41,059 bases of DNA from an uncultured Pseudomonadota bacterium (GCA_913061235.1 CAJXTB010000036.1:1-41059), one strand, 5' to 3'; shown: positions 8,986 to 18,064, counted from the first letter of the stretch. Notes: a model not told the origin generated them from the sequence alone. Made by a program: numbers and translations.

Positions 8986-9153
8986 CTGCTCGCGGGGTGA
9001 CCTGCGGATTGGATCGGGGTGGCAGGCGACTCAGAATGACTGTGAGGCTTGGAACGGCACAGTGGGAATGAAGCCCGGTTTGTCAGGACTCAAGTGGCTT
9101 TTTCTTCCTAAATCTTCGCGCCTTCCCGCGTAAACAACGCTAATCCGGCGCGC

Positions 9154-9627
9154 ATGAAAACTGAGAAATTGGCAGCGTTGGGCTGGCGCGAGTGGGTCCA
9201 GCTACCGTCCTTGGACGTGCCTTGGATCAAGGTGAAGGTCGACACTGGCGCGCGAACGTCGTCGTTGCATGCCTTTGGCCTGAAAGAGTTTGACCGCGAT
9301 GGCCAGCGTTGGGTCCGATTCATCGTTCACCCTTGGCAGGGTTCGCGGGAGGGAGCGGTGACTGTAGAAGCTCCGCTTGTGGACAACCGTGCCGTCAAGA
9401 GCTCATCTGGCGTTGCTGAACCTCGTCCGGTCATCCGGGTGCCGCTGGGTATCTCTGGGGAAACCTTCGATATTGACGTCACTCTCACGCGGCGTGATGA
9501 GATGGGGTTCCGAATGTTGTTGGGTCGGGAGGCTCTGCGTGGTCGATACGTTGTAGACCCAGGGCGTTCCTATCTGGCCGCTGTTCCTCCACGTGAGGTG
9601 CGTCAACGCAACCGAGAGAAGGCATAG
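9154..9627 (+). CDS. RimB-like retropepsin-type protease (ATP-dependent zinc protease family)
   Basis: A protein of 157 residues of the PF05618 type. The retropepsin-like active-site motif DTGARTSSLHA starts at Asp30, and the second conserved segment LLGREALRGRYVVDPGRSYL lies near the C-terminus. In Pseudomonas such a protein (RimB) is encoded with RimK and takes part in controlling ribosomal protein S6 glutamylation; despite the family name, the visible motif is aspartic-protease-like. It is the first gene of a tight three-gene operon: its stop codon directly abuts the next ATG, and RimK is third. No strong ribosome binding site precedes the ATG. Confidence 0.85.
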   Translation: MKTEKLAALGWREWVQLPSLDVPWIKVKVDTGARTSSLHAFGLKEFDRDGQRWVRFIVHPWQGSREGAVTVEAPLVDNRAVKSSSGVAEPRPVIRVPLGISGETFDIDVTLTRRDEMGFRMLLGREALRGRYVVDPGRSYLAAVPPREVRQRNREKA

Positions 9628-10596
9628 ATGGCTAAACGAGCCCCCTTTGAGATTCATGACCTATCGGTGGCCCCGGGCACTCGTGGTGTGGTTCAACTGC
9701 CGTTGGCCAGCTTTCCCACTGGGACCCCTGTCACCTTGCCGGTCTCGGTGCTTCATGGCCGCCACAAAGGGCCTACTATCTGGCTCAGTGCCGCGATTCA
9801 TGGAGACGAGATTGGTGGCGTGGCGATTATTCGAGGGGTGTTGGAGCGCATAAAGCCGAAGACCCTGCACGGAACCATCATCGCTGTTCCTGTGGTCAAT
9901 GTGCATGGCTTCCTTGTTGGCGACCGGTACTTGCCAGACCGTCGGGACCTCAATCGCTCCTTTCCAGGCTCCGCCAAGGGGTCGTTGGCACGTCGCATCG
10001 CGTTTCTGCTCATGACTGAAGTGGTGTCACGCTGCTCGGTGGGGATTGACCTGCACACTGGTAGTGATGGGCGCTGCAACCTGCCTCAGATTCGCGCTGA
10101 CCTGGAAGACGCGAAGACGCTGGAGCTGGCTACCGCGTTTGCGGCACCTGTCATGATGCACTCCAAAGTTCGCGAAGGCTCGTTGCGTGGGGCCGGTACC
10201 AAAGCGGGTGCGACCGTCCTGTTGTTCGAGGGGGGCGAGGCGCTGCGCTTCGACAAGCCATCCATCCGGGTTGGCGTCGCTGGCGTCCTTCGAGTTCTCG
10301 CGGCCCTCGGCATGACCGACCCCGAGCCTCCGGCCGACTCTCCCTCGCAGCTAAGTGCGGGCAGTAAGTGGGTTCGCGCGGCCCGTAGTGGCCTGGCGCT
10401 TGTCGACTGTTCCTTGGGTGACGTCGTCAAGAAGGGACAGATTTTGGGTCTGATTCACGACTCTATGGGACGGCGACTTGGCCGTCTCACAAGCTCGGTC
10501 GACGGTGTTGTCGTCGGCCTCAAGATGGAGCCGCTGGTCAATCGCGGCGATGCCATCATTCACATTGCGGCTATCGCCGTCCAGGAGACACCTTGA
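9628..10596 (+). CDS. Succinylglutamate desuccinylase/aspartoacylase family metallo-hydrolase
   Basis: A protein of 322 residues of the AstE/AspA (M14-like) family. The zinc ligands are visible: HGDE (His58, Glu61) and DLHTGS (His143). The substrate motif DLNRSFPG is at 107-114, and a probable catalytic Glu lies in LLFEGGE (near residue 201). The C-terminal quarter is a beta-rich, biotinyl/lipoyl-like barrel seen in many members of this subfamily. It starts directly at the stop codon of the RimB-like gene, with GAGAAGG upstream, and overlaps the RimK start. The context suggests a substrate related to glutamyl or N-acyl amino-acid groups added by RimK (inference). Confidence 0.88.
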   Translation: MAKRAPFEIHDLSVAPGTRGVVQLPLASFPTGTPVTLPVSVLHGRHKGPTIWLSAAIHGDEIGGVAIIRGVLERIKPKTLHGTIIAVPVVNVHGFLVGDRYLPDRRDLNRSFPGSAKGSLARRIAFLLMTEVVSRCSVGIDLHTGSDGRCNLPQIRADLEDAKTLELATAFAAPVMMHSKVREGSLRGAGTKAGATVLLFEGGEALRFDKPSIRVGVAGVLRVLAALGMTDPEPPADSPSQLSAGSKWVRAARSGLALVDCSLGDVVKKGQILGLIHDSMGRRLGRLTSSVDGVVVGLKMEPLVNRGDAIIHIAAIAVQETP

Positions 10597-11834
10597 AACT
10601 TGCCATTCTCTCGCGAGGCCCCCGCAGCTACAGCACCCGCCGATTGCGCGAGGCCGCGGCGAACCGTGGGCATGTGGTCAAGGTGCTCAACACTCTACGC
10701 TTCGCGATTGACCTGACCGGTGACAAGCCGGCGCTTCAGTACCGCAGCAAGCAGCTGTCTCAGTATGACGCTATCTTGCCGCGAATCGGTGCCTCCATCA
10801 CGTACTTCGGTACGGCGGTTGTGCGTCAGTTCGAGCAGATGGATGTGTACACGCCGAACACCGCCAACGGCATTGCCAACTCTCGGGATAAACTGCGTTC
10901 GCTGCAGATTTTGTCCCGTCACGACATCAAGATGCCCGCGTCGACTTTTGTGCGCGACCGTCAGGATGTGAAGGCCTCGATCGAGCGCGTTGGTGGCGCT
11001 CCCGTCATCATCAAGCTTCTCGAAGGCACACAGGGCATTGGCGTCATTCTGGCCCCGGATGCCAAGGTCGCTGAGTCCATTATCGAGACGCTGCAGAGCA
11101 CCGGGACAAACGTTCTGCTTCAGCAGTTCATTGCCGAGAGTCGGGGCCGTGACATTCGAGCATTGGTCGTGGGTGACCGTGTGGTCGGCGCCATGCGTCG
11201 GACCGCTCAAGGTGACGAGTTCCGCAGCAATGTCCACCGTGGCGGCAAGGCGGAAGCGGTCACGTTGGACCCCGCGTTCGAGCGCAGTGCGGTGCGTGCG
11301 GCACAGATCATGGGCCTGCGCGTTGCTGGCGTAGACATGCTGGAAGGCAAAGACGGCCCGCTCATCTTGGAGGTCAACTCGTCTCCGGGTCTAGAGGGGA
11401 TTGAAGGCGCTACTGGCTTGGACATCGCTGGCGCCATTATCGACCACATCGACAACCAAGTGGCCTTCCCAGAAATTGACGTTCGTCAACGTTTGACGGT
11501 CAGTACCGGCTACGGCGTGGCCGAGATTCACATCCACCACGACTCCCACATGGTCGGACAGACCATCGAGGGAACGGGACTGCGCGAGACCGACATCACG
11601 GTGTTGTCTCTCAATCGTGGAACCACCGTCATCCCCAACCCACGGGTCACACGGACGCTTGAGATCAACGACCGCCTTCTGTGCTTCGGCAAGCTGGAGT
11701 CGATGCGTGGTCTCATTCCCAAGCGAAAGAACCGCAATGCACGGGTCAAGGACCTGCCGGCCGAGCACGTAGAGCCGTCTGAAGAGTCAGCCACGTCACT
11801 GGGCTCCGACGTCGACTCCGACGAGACCACCTAG
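10593..11834 (+). CDS. rimK: RimK-type ATP-grasp ligase with C-terminal RCK_C-like domain
   Basis: A protein of 413 residues. The first 295 match RimK, the ATP-grasp ligase that adds glutamate to the C-terminus of ribosomal protein S6: the N-terminal MKLAILSRG/YSTRRL signature, and the magnesium/ATP site VAGVDMLE...LILEVNSSPGLEGIEG (Asp248, Glu260, Asn262). Residues about 302-376 form an extra domain with the look of a TrkA-C/RCK_C module (HMVGQTIEGTGLRETDITVLSL, then RTLEINDRLLCFG), which usually binds small ligands. The last 35 residues are acidic and probably disordered. The start codon is TTG at 10593, overlapping the TGA of the previous gene (TTGA), which indicates translational coupling. 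Known RimK from E. coli is about 300 residues, so the extension is a real addition. Confidence 0.9.
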   Translation: MKLAILSRGPRSYSTRRLREAAANRGHVVKVLNTLRFAIDLTGDKPALQYRSKQLSQYDAILPRIGASITYFGTAVVRQFEQMDVYTPNTANGIANSRDKLRSLQILSRHDIKMPASTFVRDRQDVKASIERVGGAPVIIKLLEGTQGIGVILAPDAKVAESIIETLQSTGTNVLLQQFIAESRGRDIRALVVGDRVVGAMRRTAQGDEFRSNVHRGGKAEAVTLDPAFERSAVRAAQIMGLRVAGVDMLEGKDGPLILEVNSSPGLEGIEGATGLDIAGAIIDHIDNQVAFPEIDVRQRLTVSTGYGVAEIHIHHDSHMVGQTIEGTGLRETDITVLSLNRGTTVIPNPRVTRTLEINDRLLCFGKLESMRGLIPKRKNRNARVKDLPAEHVEPSEESATSLGSDVDSDETT

Positions 11835-11908
11835 AGACCGCCGCGTGTGGTCATCCTCATCTCGCCGGCCCGCCATCGGGGTCGGTTCCATGTGTCGATG
11901 ATTCGGCG

Positions 11909-13579
11909 CTAGCGAATGCCCAGTGCGGCGCCGGTCGTTCCGTCGTACGCAGCCCAGCGATTGCTCGTGCTGAACGTGCCGCAGCCACCTTGGTGGAACT
12001 CGGTGAGTCCGAAGAAGTCAGTGGGGATGGGGGAGACTGCGCCGACCTTGGTGTCACGCCACTGGTACGACATTCGGTAGTCGTTTGATGAGGTGTTGGT
12101 AGACAGGGGCTCGCCGGTCTGGAAGAAGCGTAGGTAGCTGTTCGGGTTGGCATCGCAGTTGGTGAAGGTCAGATTCGAGCCGTTGCTACGAATGCCTTGG
12201 GTTGCGCCCTGTACATTGGCGACGTTGGTCGGAATGAAGACCACGTTGACGAAGCGGCTGTTGGCGCTGGTCGTCACGTCGTGGACGTCGAACTGGGGCA
12301 GCTGTTCCATCAATGTTGTGAACTGGACGCCGTCGTTGCGTTCAATCCAGACGAGAACTTGTTCCATGTCCTCACGTAGGTCATCGGGGTCGAAGCCGAG
12401 CTGACCGAGGTCGTCTGGGTGGAAGAGGGTCCAGCCGCCGCCAGATGTCTCAGCATCACACCACACGCGGTACCAGCGCAGGTCGCTGTCTGGCACCAAG
12501 ATGAAGGTCTCGCCGGTTGGCAGGTCACCGGCGGCACAGGTTGTCGGAGCGGTCAGCTGCACACCGGAGGCTGCGGTGTCCACATGCGTGTCGCTCTGGA
12601 CGGACACGGTGACGTCGGGGCTGTCGTCAAAGCCGACTGCATCTGGACGGGGCGCTGTGGCCACAATGCTGGTGCCGCTTCCCGAGACCATCCAAGCCCC
12701 GTCCACGGACCACGCGAACGCAAGGCTGTCGCCCTCTCGGTCAACAGCGCGAGCAGAGGCTTCGGTGTTTCCATTGAGGCCCACAACTGGCGTGTCAACC
12801 ACGAGGTCGAGTAGGACCGGTGGGTGATTGGCCGATGCCTGGCGTGCCTGAACCGCGCCTTCAGCGACGTCTTCTACAGCGAAGACACCCTCACGTAACC
12901 GTGCGTTGACACGGATAGTAACGCCGTTCCCGACGAATCCGTCGCGCCCAACTCTTGCCGACCCGCCCACAGTAGCGCTGCTTGCGACGGTCACTCCAGA
13001 GCGTAGGATGGCCCCGTCGTCAACGGTGCTGCGAAAGCCGACAATACCGTTTGGCGAGACAATGCCGCGGACAGTGGCCTCGGCCCCGATTCGGCTGTTT
13101 CGTCCAATGAGAGCGTTTGAAACAACGGCGTCTCGCCCCAACTCCACGTGGCTGTGGAGCACTGTTGACGTGAGCGCAGCGCCCTCATGAACGGTGGCGA
13201 AGACCGAGAGTGTGGAGTCGGTAAGCCGTGTATCTGGGCCGAGCTGACCGCCTCGCAACACGATGGACCCATTGACGACCGAGCCGGAATCGAGGGTGAC
13301 TCGTCTGCCGACTACACTGTCTGTGACCAGGACATTGTCAGCAAGCACAGCGCGAGCAGCGACCACTGAGTCGCCGGTGACGCGGGCGTTCAGGCCGAGC
13401 TGAGCGGTAGGGTGAACGCTCGCGGTGACGTCGACACAGGCATCTCCCCAACCGTCGTCGTTTGCGTCTGTTTGGTCGGCGTTGGTGAGACCAGGGCAGT
13501 TGTCCGATGCATCTGCGACGCCGTCGTCGTCCAAGTCACCGGGTGCGGCGAAGGCCACGGATAAGATCAACAACAGCAT
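11909..13579 (-). CDS. Secreted left-handed beta-helix protein with TSP3 motif and fibrinogen-like C-terminus
   Basis: A protein of 556 residues starting at the ATG at 13579 (GAGGGGG upstream; a signal peptide MLLLILSVAFAA follows). Order: a calcium-binding TSP3-like stretch (DLDDDGVADASDNCP, DANDDGWGDACV, about 14-50); hexapeptide repeats of the left-handed beta-helix type (about 52-255, with units such as IGRNSRIGAEATVRG); a PKD/Ig-like segment (about 258-345); and a fibrinogen-related region with the SGGGWTLF signature (about 345-556). Hexapeptide repeats are best known from cytoplasmic acyltransferases; here they are exported and carry no acyltransferase domain. It is one of four such proteins in the window. 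It is convergent with rimK (74-bp gap) and divergent from the histidine kinase gene. Function is unknown; an adhesive or structural surface role is likely. Confidence 0.8.
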   Translation of the reverse strand: MLLLILSVAFAAPGDLDDDGVADASDNCPGLTNADQTDANDDGWGDACVDVTASVHPTAQLGLNARVTGDSVVAARAVLADNVLVTDSVVGRRVTLDSGSVVNGSIVLRGGQLGPDTRLTDSTLSVFATVHEGAALTSTVLHSHVELGRDAVVSNALIGRNSRIGAEATVRGIVSPNGIVGFRSTVDDGAILRSGVTVASSATVGGSARVGRDGFVGNGVTIRVNARLREGVFAVEDVAEGAVQARQASANHPPVLLDLVVDTPVVGLNGNTEASARAVDREGDSLAFAWSVDGAWMVSGSGTSIVATAPRPDAVGFDDSPDVTVSVQSDTHVDTAASGVQLTAPTTCAAGDLPTGETFILVPDSDLRWYRVWCDAETSGGGWTLFHPDDLGQLGFDPDDLREDMEQVLVWIERNDGVQFTTLMEQLPQFDVHDVTTSANSRFVNVVFIPTNVANVQGATQGIRSNGSNLTFTNCDANPNSYLRFFQTGEPLSTNTSSNDYRMSYQWRDTKVGAVSPIPTDFFGLTEFHQGGCGTFSTSNRWAAYDGTTGAALGIR

Positions 13580-13718
13580 TGGTTCCCCCTCAACTCTGTA
13601 GAGGTCACACGTATCGTGTCTCATGAATATTGGCGTGGCTTCTGTAGGAGCTATTCGGACGAAAAGCCCTGAGATAGCCCCATAAAAGATGCTCTAACAC
13701 TGCGTGTTTTCGATCCGA

Positions 13719-13731
13719 ATGAGTGACTCAT
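13719..13731. promoter_or_regulatory. 13-bp palindrome in the divergent promoter region
   Basis: ATGAGTGACTCAT is a perfect odd-centred palindrome 10 bp before the likely GTG start of the kinase gene. It sits in the region shared with the divergent beta-helix gene and could be an operator half-site pair. It resembles short palindromes bound by dimeric regulators, but no regulator is identified. Confidence 0.3.
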
Positions 13732-13740
13732 GGGAGACCG

Positions 13741-15207
13741 GTGACTTTAGAGCACTCGCCAAATCCAGAGAGAGTCAGTCCATCGCAGCTGGAGCGTGGG
13801 CGGCGTTCCCGAATGGTCCACGCGGTGACGGGTCTGACGGTCTTCGGCAGTCTGGCGTTCGCCGCGGTTGGTCTGTTCTCGGGCATTCATTGGCAGACCC
13901 CCATCTTTGGTGGCTACGCCCTGTTCTCCGTGATGCCCGCTGTTCTGCTTAGGCGTTCATGGTCCCTCAGTGTGGTGGCGTGGTGGCAGGCGGTGTCCAT
14001 GCTGCTCTTCCTGCTGTTCCTGTCCGCGAACCCCGACTCCACCCGCACCTGGAGCGTTGCGTGGTGTGCGATTGTACCGTTCGTAGCCATGAGCGTGGCC
14101 GGCTCGCGAACCGCCTTCAAGGTCGCTGCGCTGACCATCCTTGTTCAGGTTGTTTGCCTGTTGATCTACTACTACGGTGTCACTGGGCCGGCGCCGCCAC
14201 GAGTCGAGCTTCTACCCGTTGAGCTAGTGGATGCGACTTTGATGACCCTGGTCGTCACGTTCGTTGGTGGGGCCATCGAGCGAACCAAGCGCGAGGTGAT
14301 GCAGCAGGTCCTGGACAGCAACTCGGCGCTTGTCACCGAGGTGGTTGAGCATCGCCAGACCCAAATCCGCCTTGAAGAGACGCAGGCAGACCTGATTCGG
14401 GTGGCCCGGGGTGCGGGTATGGCGGAGGTGGCCAGCGGCGTCCTGCACAATGTTGGCAATGCTCTAAACAGCGTTCGGACGTCCGCAAGTGTGGTGCGTG
14501 ACGGCACGTTCTGGGAGGTGCACGCACGTGCGCTTGCGCGAGTCTCCAGCTTGCTCCGAGAGCGACGCCCAGCGCTGCTGGAGGCGGGGGAGGAACGTGT
14601 TGCGCAGCTGCCGTTGTACCTGGACCGATTGACTGAGCGCGGCTTCGCCAGCGTGGCGGGCATGCGCAATGAGCTGCAGCGGATGTCCGAACAGGTCGAC
14701 CACATCTCGGCGGTCATCGCGCTTCAGGACGAGCACGCGCGGGCACAGAATGTGGTCACACGAGTCGATGTGCGCGAGGTCATCGACCAGGCCCTTCAGC
14801 TGGTGTGCGGAGAGGACCCACCCTTTGATGCCCGTGTGCGCTGCGGTGAGCTGGAGCCGTTGTGGACGGACCGGCATCAACTGCTTCAGATAGTGTTGAG
14901 CCTCTTGAACAATGCGAAGGACGAGCTGTCCTCTTTGCCTCCGGACCAGCGCCACTTGGCCATTGATGTCCATGCGACCAAGAGTATGGTGTGTTTAGAA
15001 GTCAGTGATTCTGGGGGTGGTGTGCGGGAAGACCTTCGCGAACAGATCTTCCAGCACGGCTTCTCTACCAAGGTGAAGGGCGGCGGTGTGGGCCTGCACA
15101 TGAGTGCGTTGTCGGCGCGCGGGCTTGGCGGCGGCCTGGTGGTTGCTGACAGTGGCGCGTTCCCAGGGGCCACTCTGCGACTATCTCTCCCGGTCAGGTC
15201 ACCCTAG
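13741..15207 (+). CDS. Membrane-bound orphan sensor histidine kinase
   Basis: A protein of 488 residues from the GTG at 13741, preferred because GGGAGA lies 3 nt upstream; a GTG at 13723 is possible. About five hydrophobic segments occupy residues 28-180, followed by a coiled region and the phospho-acceptor motif GVLHNVGNALNSV (His236). ATPase motifs follow in order: the N box LSLLNNAKDEL, the G1 box DSGGGV, the F box QHGFSTK and the G2 box GGGVGLHMS. The H box is the HNxxN variant common in cyanobacterial and myxobacterial kinases. There is no extracellular sensor domain and no neighbouring response regulator, so it is an orphan; the signal is probably sensed in the membrane (inference). Confidence 0.9.
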   Translation: MTLEHSPNPERVSPSQLERGRRSRMVHAVTGLTVFGSLAFAAVGLFSGIHWQTPIFGGYALFSVMPAVLLRRSWSLSVVAWWQAVSMLLFLLFLSANPDSTRTWSVAWCAIVPFVAMSVAGSRTAFKVAALTILVQVVCLLIYYYGVTGPAPPRVELLPVELVDATLMTLVVTFVGGAIERTKREVMQQVLDSNSALVTEVVEHRQTQIRLEETQADLIRVARGAGMAEVASGVLHNVGNALNSVRTSASVVRDGTFWEVHARALARVSSLLRERRPALLEAGEERVAQLPLYLDRLTERGFASVAGMRNELQRMSEQVDHISAVIALQDEHARAQNVVTRVDVREVIDQALQLVCGEDPPFDARVRCGELEPLWTDRHQLLQIVLSLLNNAKDELSSLPPDQRHLAIDVHATKSMVCLEVSDSGGGVREDLREQIFQHGFSTKVKGGGVGLHMSALSARGLGGGLVVADSGAFPGATLRLSLPVRSP

Positions 15208-15373
15208 TGCTGGCCGGAGCGATTTCGCTTGGCACTCGATTGCCGTGCTCTCATCAGGATTTTGGTCTCTGAGAGGCCTGCAGTCGGTGTCTTGGGCGTA
15301 GGAATGTTTGATCTGGGTGGGGTGCGGGACCGATGGTGGGGGAGCACCTTGTGCGTCAACTTGGAGTTTTTGT

Positions 15374-17188
15374 ATGCGTCCCTTCTTTCGTCCTGTCCTG
15401 CTTGCTATCGCCGGCTGCGTCGCTCTGACCGCGTGCCCCGTGGCCGAGGATACCGGCTCGGACACGGGTACAGATACCGAGGTGGATACCTCGGAATCGG
15501 ATACCGAAGTGGACACCGACCCGGACACCGAAGAGCCCGTTGTTGCCTTCTGGGAGCTGGCACCGACATGGACCACCCAGCTACGCGACAAGGCCGAAAT
15601 CCCACGTATCTACCTGGACCATCGCGGCTGGGTTGTGGTGTATGAAGACAACGATGGCGAGCGCGGTGACGAGCTGTTCCACACGCGTGTCAGCCAGTTC
15701 AGTCCCGACCGCATCTTGCTCGCCAACCCGGAGAACTGGGACGCTCGCCAGGACCTGCATCTGGCCGTGTACGACGACCTAGGCGTTGGCAATGAGTTCG
15801 ACCCAGCCGACCCGCTCATCATCGACATGGACGGAAACCCGATGGAGGCTGCGGTCAACCTGCACTTCATCAGCAGTACGACCGTCGAAGACTCCGAGTA
15901 TTACTTCGACAACTGCACGATTGAGCAGTTCGAAAACAACCGGACCGACCTGCCCGTGGACTGTCGCTGCAACCTCGCACAGAACGGCGGCGGCCAGGCT
16001 GTTTGCTGGCCACCGGGTGTTGCGTACGACCAAGGATTTGAATGGGCTGAAGGTCCACGTATGGCTGACGTGAACAACCTGTCGCGTGAGGCAGGCGGCG
16101 GCTTCGTAGACCTGGACACACGTGAGTACGTGATGACCATGAACTGGAGTGATGCCACCTACACGCGCTCCGCAGGGGCCATCTGGGGTGTTGACGTGGA
16201 CACTGGCGAGCGCCGGGTCATCTCTGGCGTCATCGACACGCCTACTGGCTACGTCACTGTTGGCACCGGCTACGACACGAACGTGACGTCCAGTGGTGTT
16301 CTTGTTCATACCGCGCCATTGCCGTACATTTTTGACGTTCAAATCGGCCCGGATGGATTCTGGTACGCCTACGCAGGTAGTGGTGGCGAAAACACTGAAA
16401 TCATCCGCGTGGACCCGAGCACTGGCGACCGTACGCTGGTCTGGCACCGCGGTGTGGACGGCCTGTACGAAGACTTCGGCCAGTGCCGTCGCTTCCCAGA
16501 TGAACCTGCGAACCTCACCTCCATTCAATACGTCTCAAAGTCCTTCACCATGGACCCAGACGGTAACTTCTACCTAGGCTACCGCGACTCGTTTATGGGC
16601 GATGGCATTGTGAAAATCGACGCTGACGGCTTGGACTGTACCCCCATCATGCGCATGCACGCGGATGACGAGCCTGACATTGGCGGCGGTGCCAGCTTCC
16701 AGTCGCAGCCTCCTGGCGGCATTGGTTGGGTCCAGCGTGCAGACGAAGACCCCGTCATCATGATGTTCACTACCCTGGGCAACCGCCTGTACTCGGTCGA
16801 CCCGGACACCGGTTTCCGCGTTCTCGTGAGCTCGGTCGACGACCAAGTCGGCACGGGAATGACGGCCATTGGCATGAACTGGTTCATCTGGGACGAAGAG
16901 ACAGACCTTCTGTTCACGGCCGGCGGCAACTCAGAGCTGTTCGTGGTCATCGACATGGACACGGGCGACCGGCAGAACATTCTGGAGATGAGCAGTGAGA
17001 GCCCTCTACTGCCGGGTGGATACCCCGTGGACCACCGCCACCTCGGCCCAACCAACGGCGGAACGTGGTCACACAGCATGTTCTACTGGCATCCAGACAA
17101 CCGTGACCACGTCGCATTCGCCGTCAATGGCATGTCGATGAACGTGTACGAGATTCACACGGGCAACAACTACACCTTCTCAATGTAG
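15374..17188 (+). CDS. Large secreted lipoprotein with Thr/Asp-rich linker and propeller-like domain
   Basis: A protein of 604 residues from the ATG at 15374 (GGAG upstream). A signal peptide ends in a lipobox-like LTAC (Cys at about residue 20), then a Thr/Asp/Glu-rich linker with repeated DTD/TDT units (about 25-55). The remaining 540 residues are beta-rich, with repeated aromatic and Gly-Asp units such as GPDGFWYAYAGSGG and MDPDGNFYLGY that suggest a beta-propeller. No catalytic motif is recognised. Part of its 3' end (16813-16928) and its downstream hairpin are duplicated about 6.1 kb downstream at about 95% identity over 114 bp (my count by eye). Probably an outer-surface protein of unknown function. 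Confidence 0.75.
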   Translation: MRPFFRPVLLAIAGCVALTACPVAEDTGSDTGTDTEVDTSESDTEVDTDPDTEEPVVAFWELAPTWTTQLRDKAEIPRIYLDHRGWVVVYEDNDGERGDELFHTRVSQFSPDRILLANPENWDARQDLHLAVYDDLGVGNEFDPADPLIIDMDGNPMEAAVNLHFISSTTVEDSEYYFDNCTIEQFENNRTDLPVDCRCNLAQNGGGQAVCWPPGVAYDQGFEWAEGPRMADVNNLSREAGGGFVDLDTREYVMTMNWSDATYTRSAGAIWGVDVDTGERRVISGVIDTPTGYVTVGTGYDTNVTSSGVLVHTAPLPYIFDVQIGPDGFWYAYAGSGGENTEIIRVDPSTGDRTLVWHRGVDGLYEDFGQCRRFPDEPANLTSIQYVSKSFTMDPDGNFYLGYRDSFMGDGIVKIDADGLDCTPIMRMHADDEPDIGGGASFQSQPPGGIGWVQRADEDPVIMMFTTLGNRLYSVDPDTGFRVLVSSVDDQVGTGMTAIGMNWFIWDEETDLLFTAGGNSELFVVIDMDTGDRQNILEMSSESPLLPGGYPVDHRHLGPTNGGTWSHSMFYWHPDNRDHVAFAVNGMSMNVYEIHTGNNYTFSM

Positions 17189-17212
17189 GTGTAGGAAGCG
17201 CACAGGTATGGG

Positions 17213-17230
17213 GGCCTGGTCGGACAGGCC
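17213..17230 (+). terminator. Hairpin after the large lipoprotein gene
   Basis: GGCCTG-gtcgga-CAGGCC is a perfect 6-bp stem 24 bp after the stop codon. There is no T-run. The same hairpin, with a G-T wobble, is preserved in the duplicated copy at 23118-23133, which supports a role at the transcript end. Confidence 0.45.
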
Positions 17231-17620
17231 CTCCTCTGCCGGCTGCCAGGGCGCCCGCGAGCACATGGACCCTGGGAGCGTCGACGATGCCCGGCCCGCG
17301 CCGCGGCCGGCCGAGCCCCGCCCGACAGCCTCGCCGTACCCGCCTGAGTCACAGCATCCCGCTGTGGGGAACGGCATCCGGCATGAGGAGTACGACCATC
17401 CCGAGCCTAGGGGCGTCTTCGCACTTCAGCTGTGGCTGCAATTGCCTCCCGAGCGGGAGAACGCCGCCACGTCCTACCAAGTCGAGGACGTAGAACACCG
17501 ACCGGTAGTCGGGCCAGTCCGCATTCTTACGGGAAAAACCGGCGACGTAGCCAGCCCGTTGCGACTGCCCTACGACCTCAACTACCTTTTGGGTACAGCT
17601 CGAAGCCCAACGATGCCCCA

Positions 17621-17658
17621 AAGAAAAATGCCCCTCCGAACCGAAATTCGAAGGGGCA
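17621..17658 (-). terminator. Intrinsic terminator downstream of the tRNA-like sequence
   Basis: On the minus strand GCCCCTTCGAA, a 6-nt loop and TTCGGAGGGGC form an 11-bp stem with one mismatch, followed by ATTTTTCTT. It lies 12 bp after the end of the tRNA-Pro-like sequence, as expected for a tRNA transcript terminator. Confidence 0.75.
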
Positions 17659-17670
17659 ATCTAGTGGCGG

Positions 17671-17739
17671 TCGTGGTGACGGGGTTCGAACCTACTACCC
17701 CCTGCTCCCGAATCAGGTGCGCTCCAGCGCAAGTCCTCG
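17671..17739 (-). tRNA. tRNA-Pro(CGG)-like sequence, probably degenerate
   Basis: On the minus strand the 3' two-thirds read like tRNA-Pro: anticodon arm CCTGA-TTCGGGA-GCAGG with anticodon CGG and the G37 usual for Pro, a GGGGGTAGTA variable region, the T-loop GGTTCGAACC, and a 3' end CACCACGACC. The 5' part is damaged: the D arm collapses to GCGC-TGGA-GCGC (about five bases missing compared with a normal D loop), and the acceptor strand CGAGGAC pairs with only four of seven bases of CACCACG. The T stem and anticodon stem each have one mismatch, and CCA is not encoded directly. A strong terminator follows. It is either a recently decayed gene or an unusual tRNA; covariance-model scoring would decide. 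Confidence 0.5.
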
Positions 17740-18064
17740 CTCAGCCCCCACCTCGCGCAACTCTTGTGTCCTCAGCTTGGGTTCCCGAACAGGCCCGACG
17801 CGGACGCCACCTGTGGGACGCCAGTAGCAACACAGATGACGCACCCTACAGCGCGCTTCAAGGATGTCCTGCAAACCCCGGTCTTTCGGGTCAGGGTACA
17901 ACCGCGCCAGTTTACCAGCGGGTTGTGCCGTCATTGGCGGAGAAACTTCAGACTGGATGATCCCCGTACATCCGCGTTTATGCGGCGCACGTAAGGTAGG
18001 CCCAAACCCCGCAAAATCTTCCAAATATTGCCGTTAGTGGCTAGGTTGAAGTTCCGGAGCGTCC

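Larger units (their letters stand above)
17189..18064. other. 876-bp stretch without a convincing protein gene
   Basis: This stretch holds the terminator-like hairpin at 17213, a strong minus-strand terminator at 17621-17658 and the tRNA-like sequence at 17671-17739. A 250-codon plus-strand frame (17208-17960) runs across all of these and has no recognisable protein character, so I do not call it. A further imperfect hairpin (ACAACCGCG near 17898 and GCGGGTTGT near 17919) lies downstream. The promoter of the lipoprotein gene at 18065 should lie in the last 100 bp, but I see no clear consensus. Confidence 0.5.

Noticed and set aside
15405..15605. Arg/Pro-rich minus-strand frame opposite the lipoprotein linker
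   Set aside because: It is the antisense reading of the Thr/Asp repeat linker, an expected shadow.
17208..17960. A 250-codon plus-strand open frame
   Set aside because: It runs across a terminator, the tRNA-like sequence and hairpins, has a composition unlike its neighbours and no recognisable motif; I read it as chance in GC-rich DNA.
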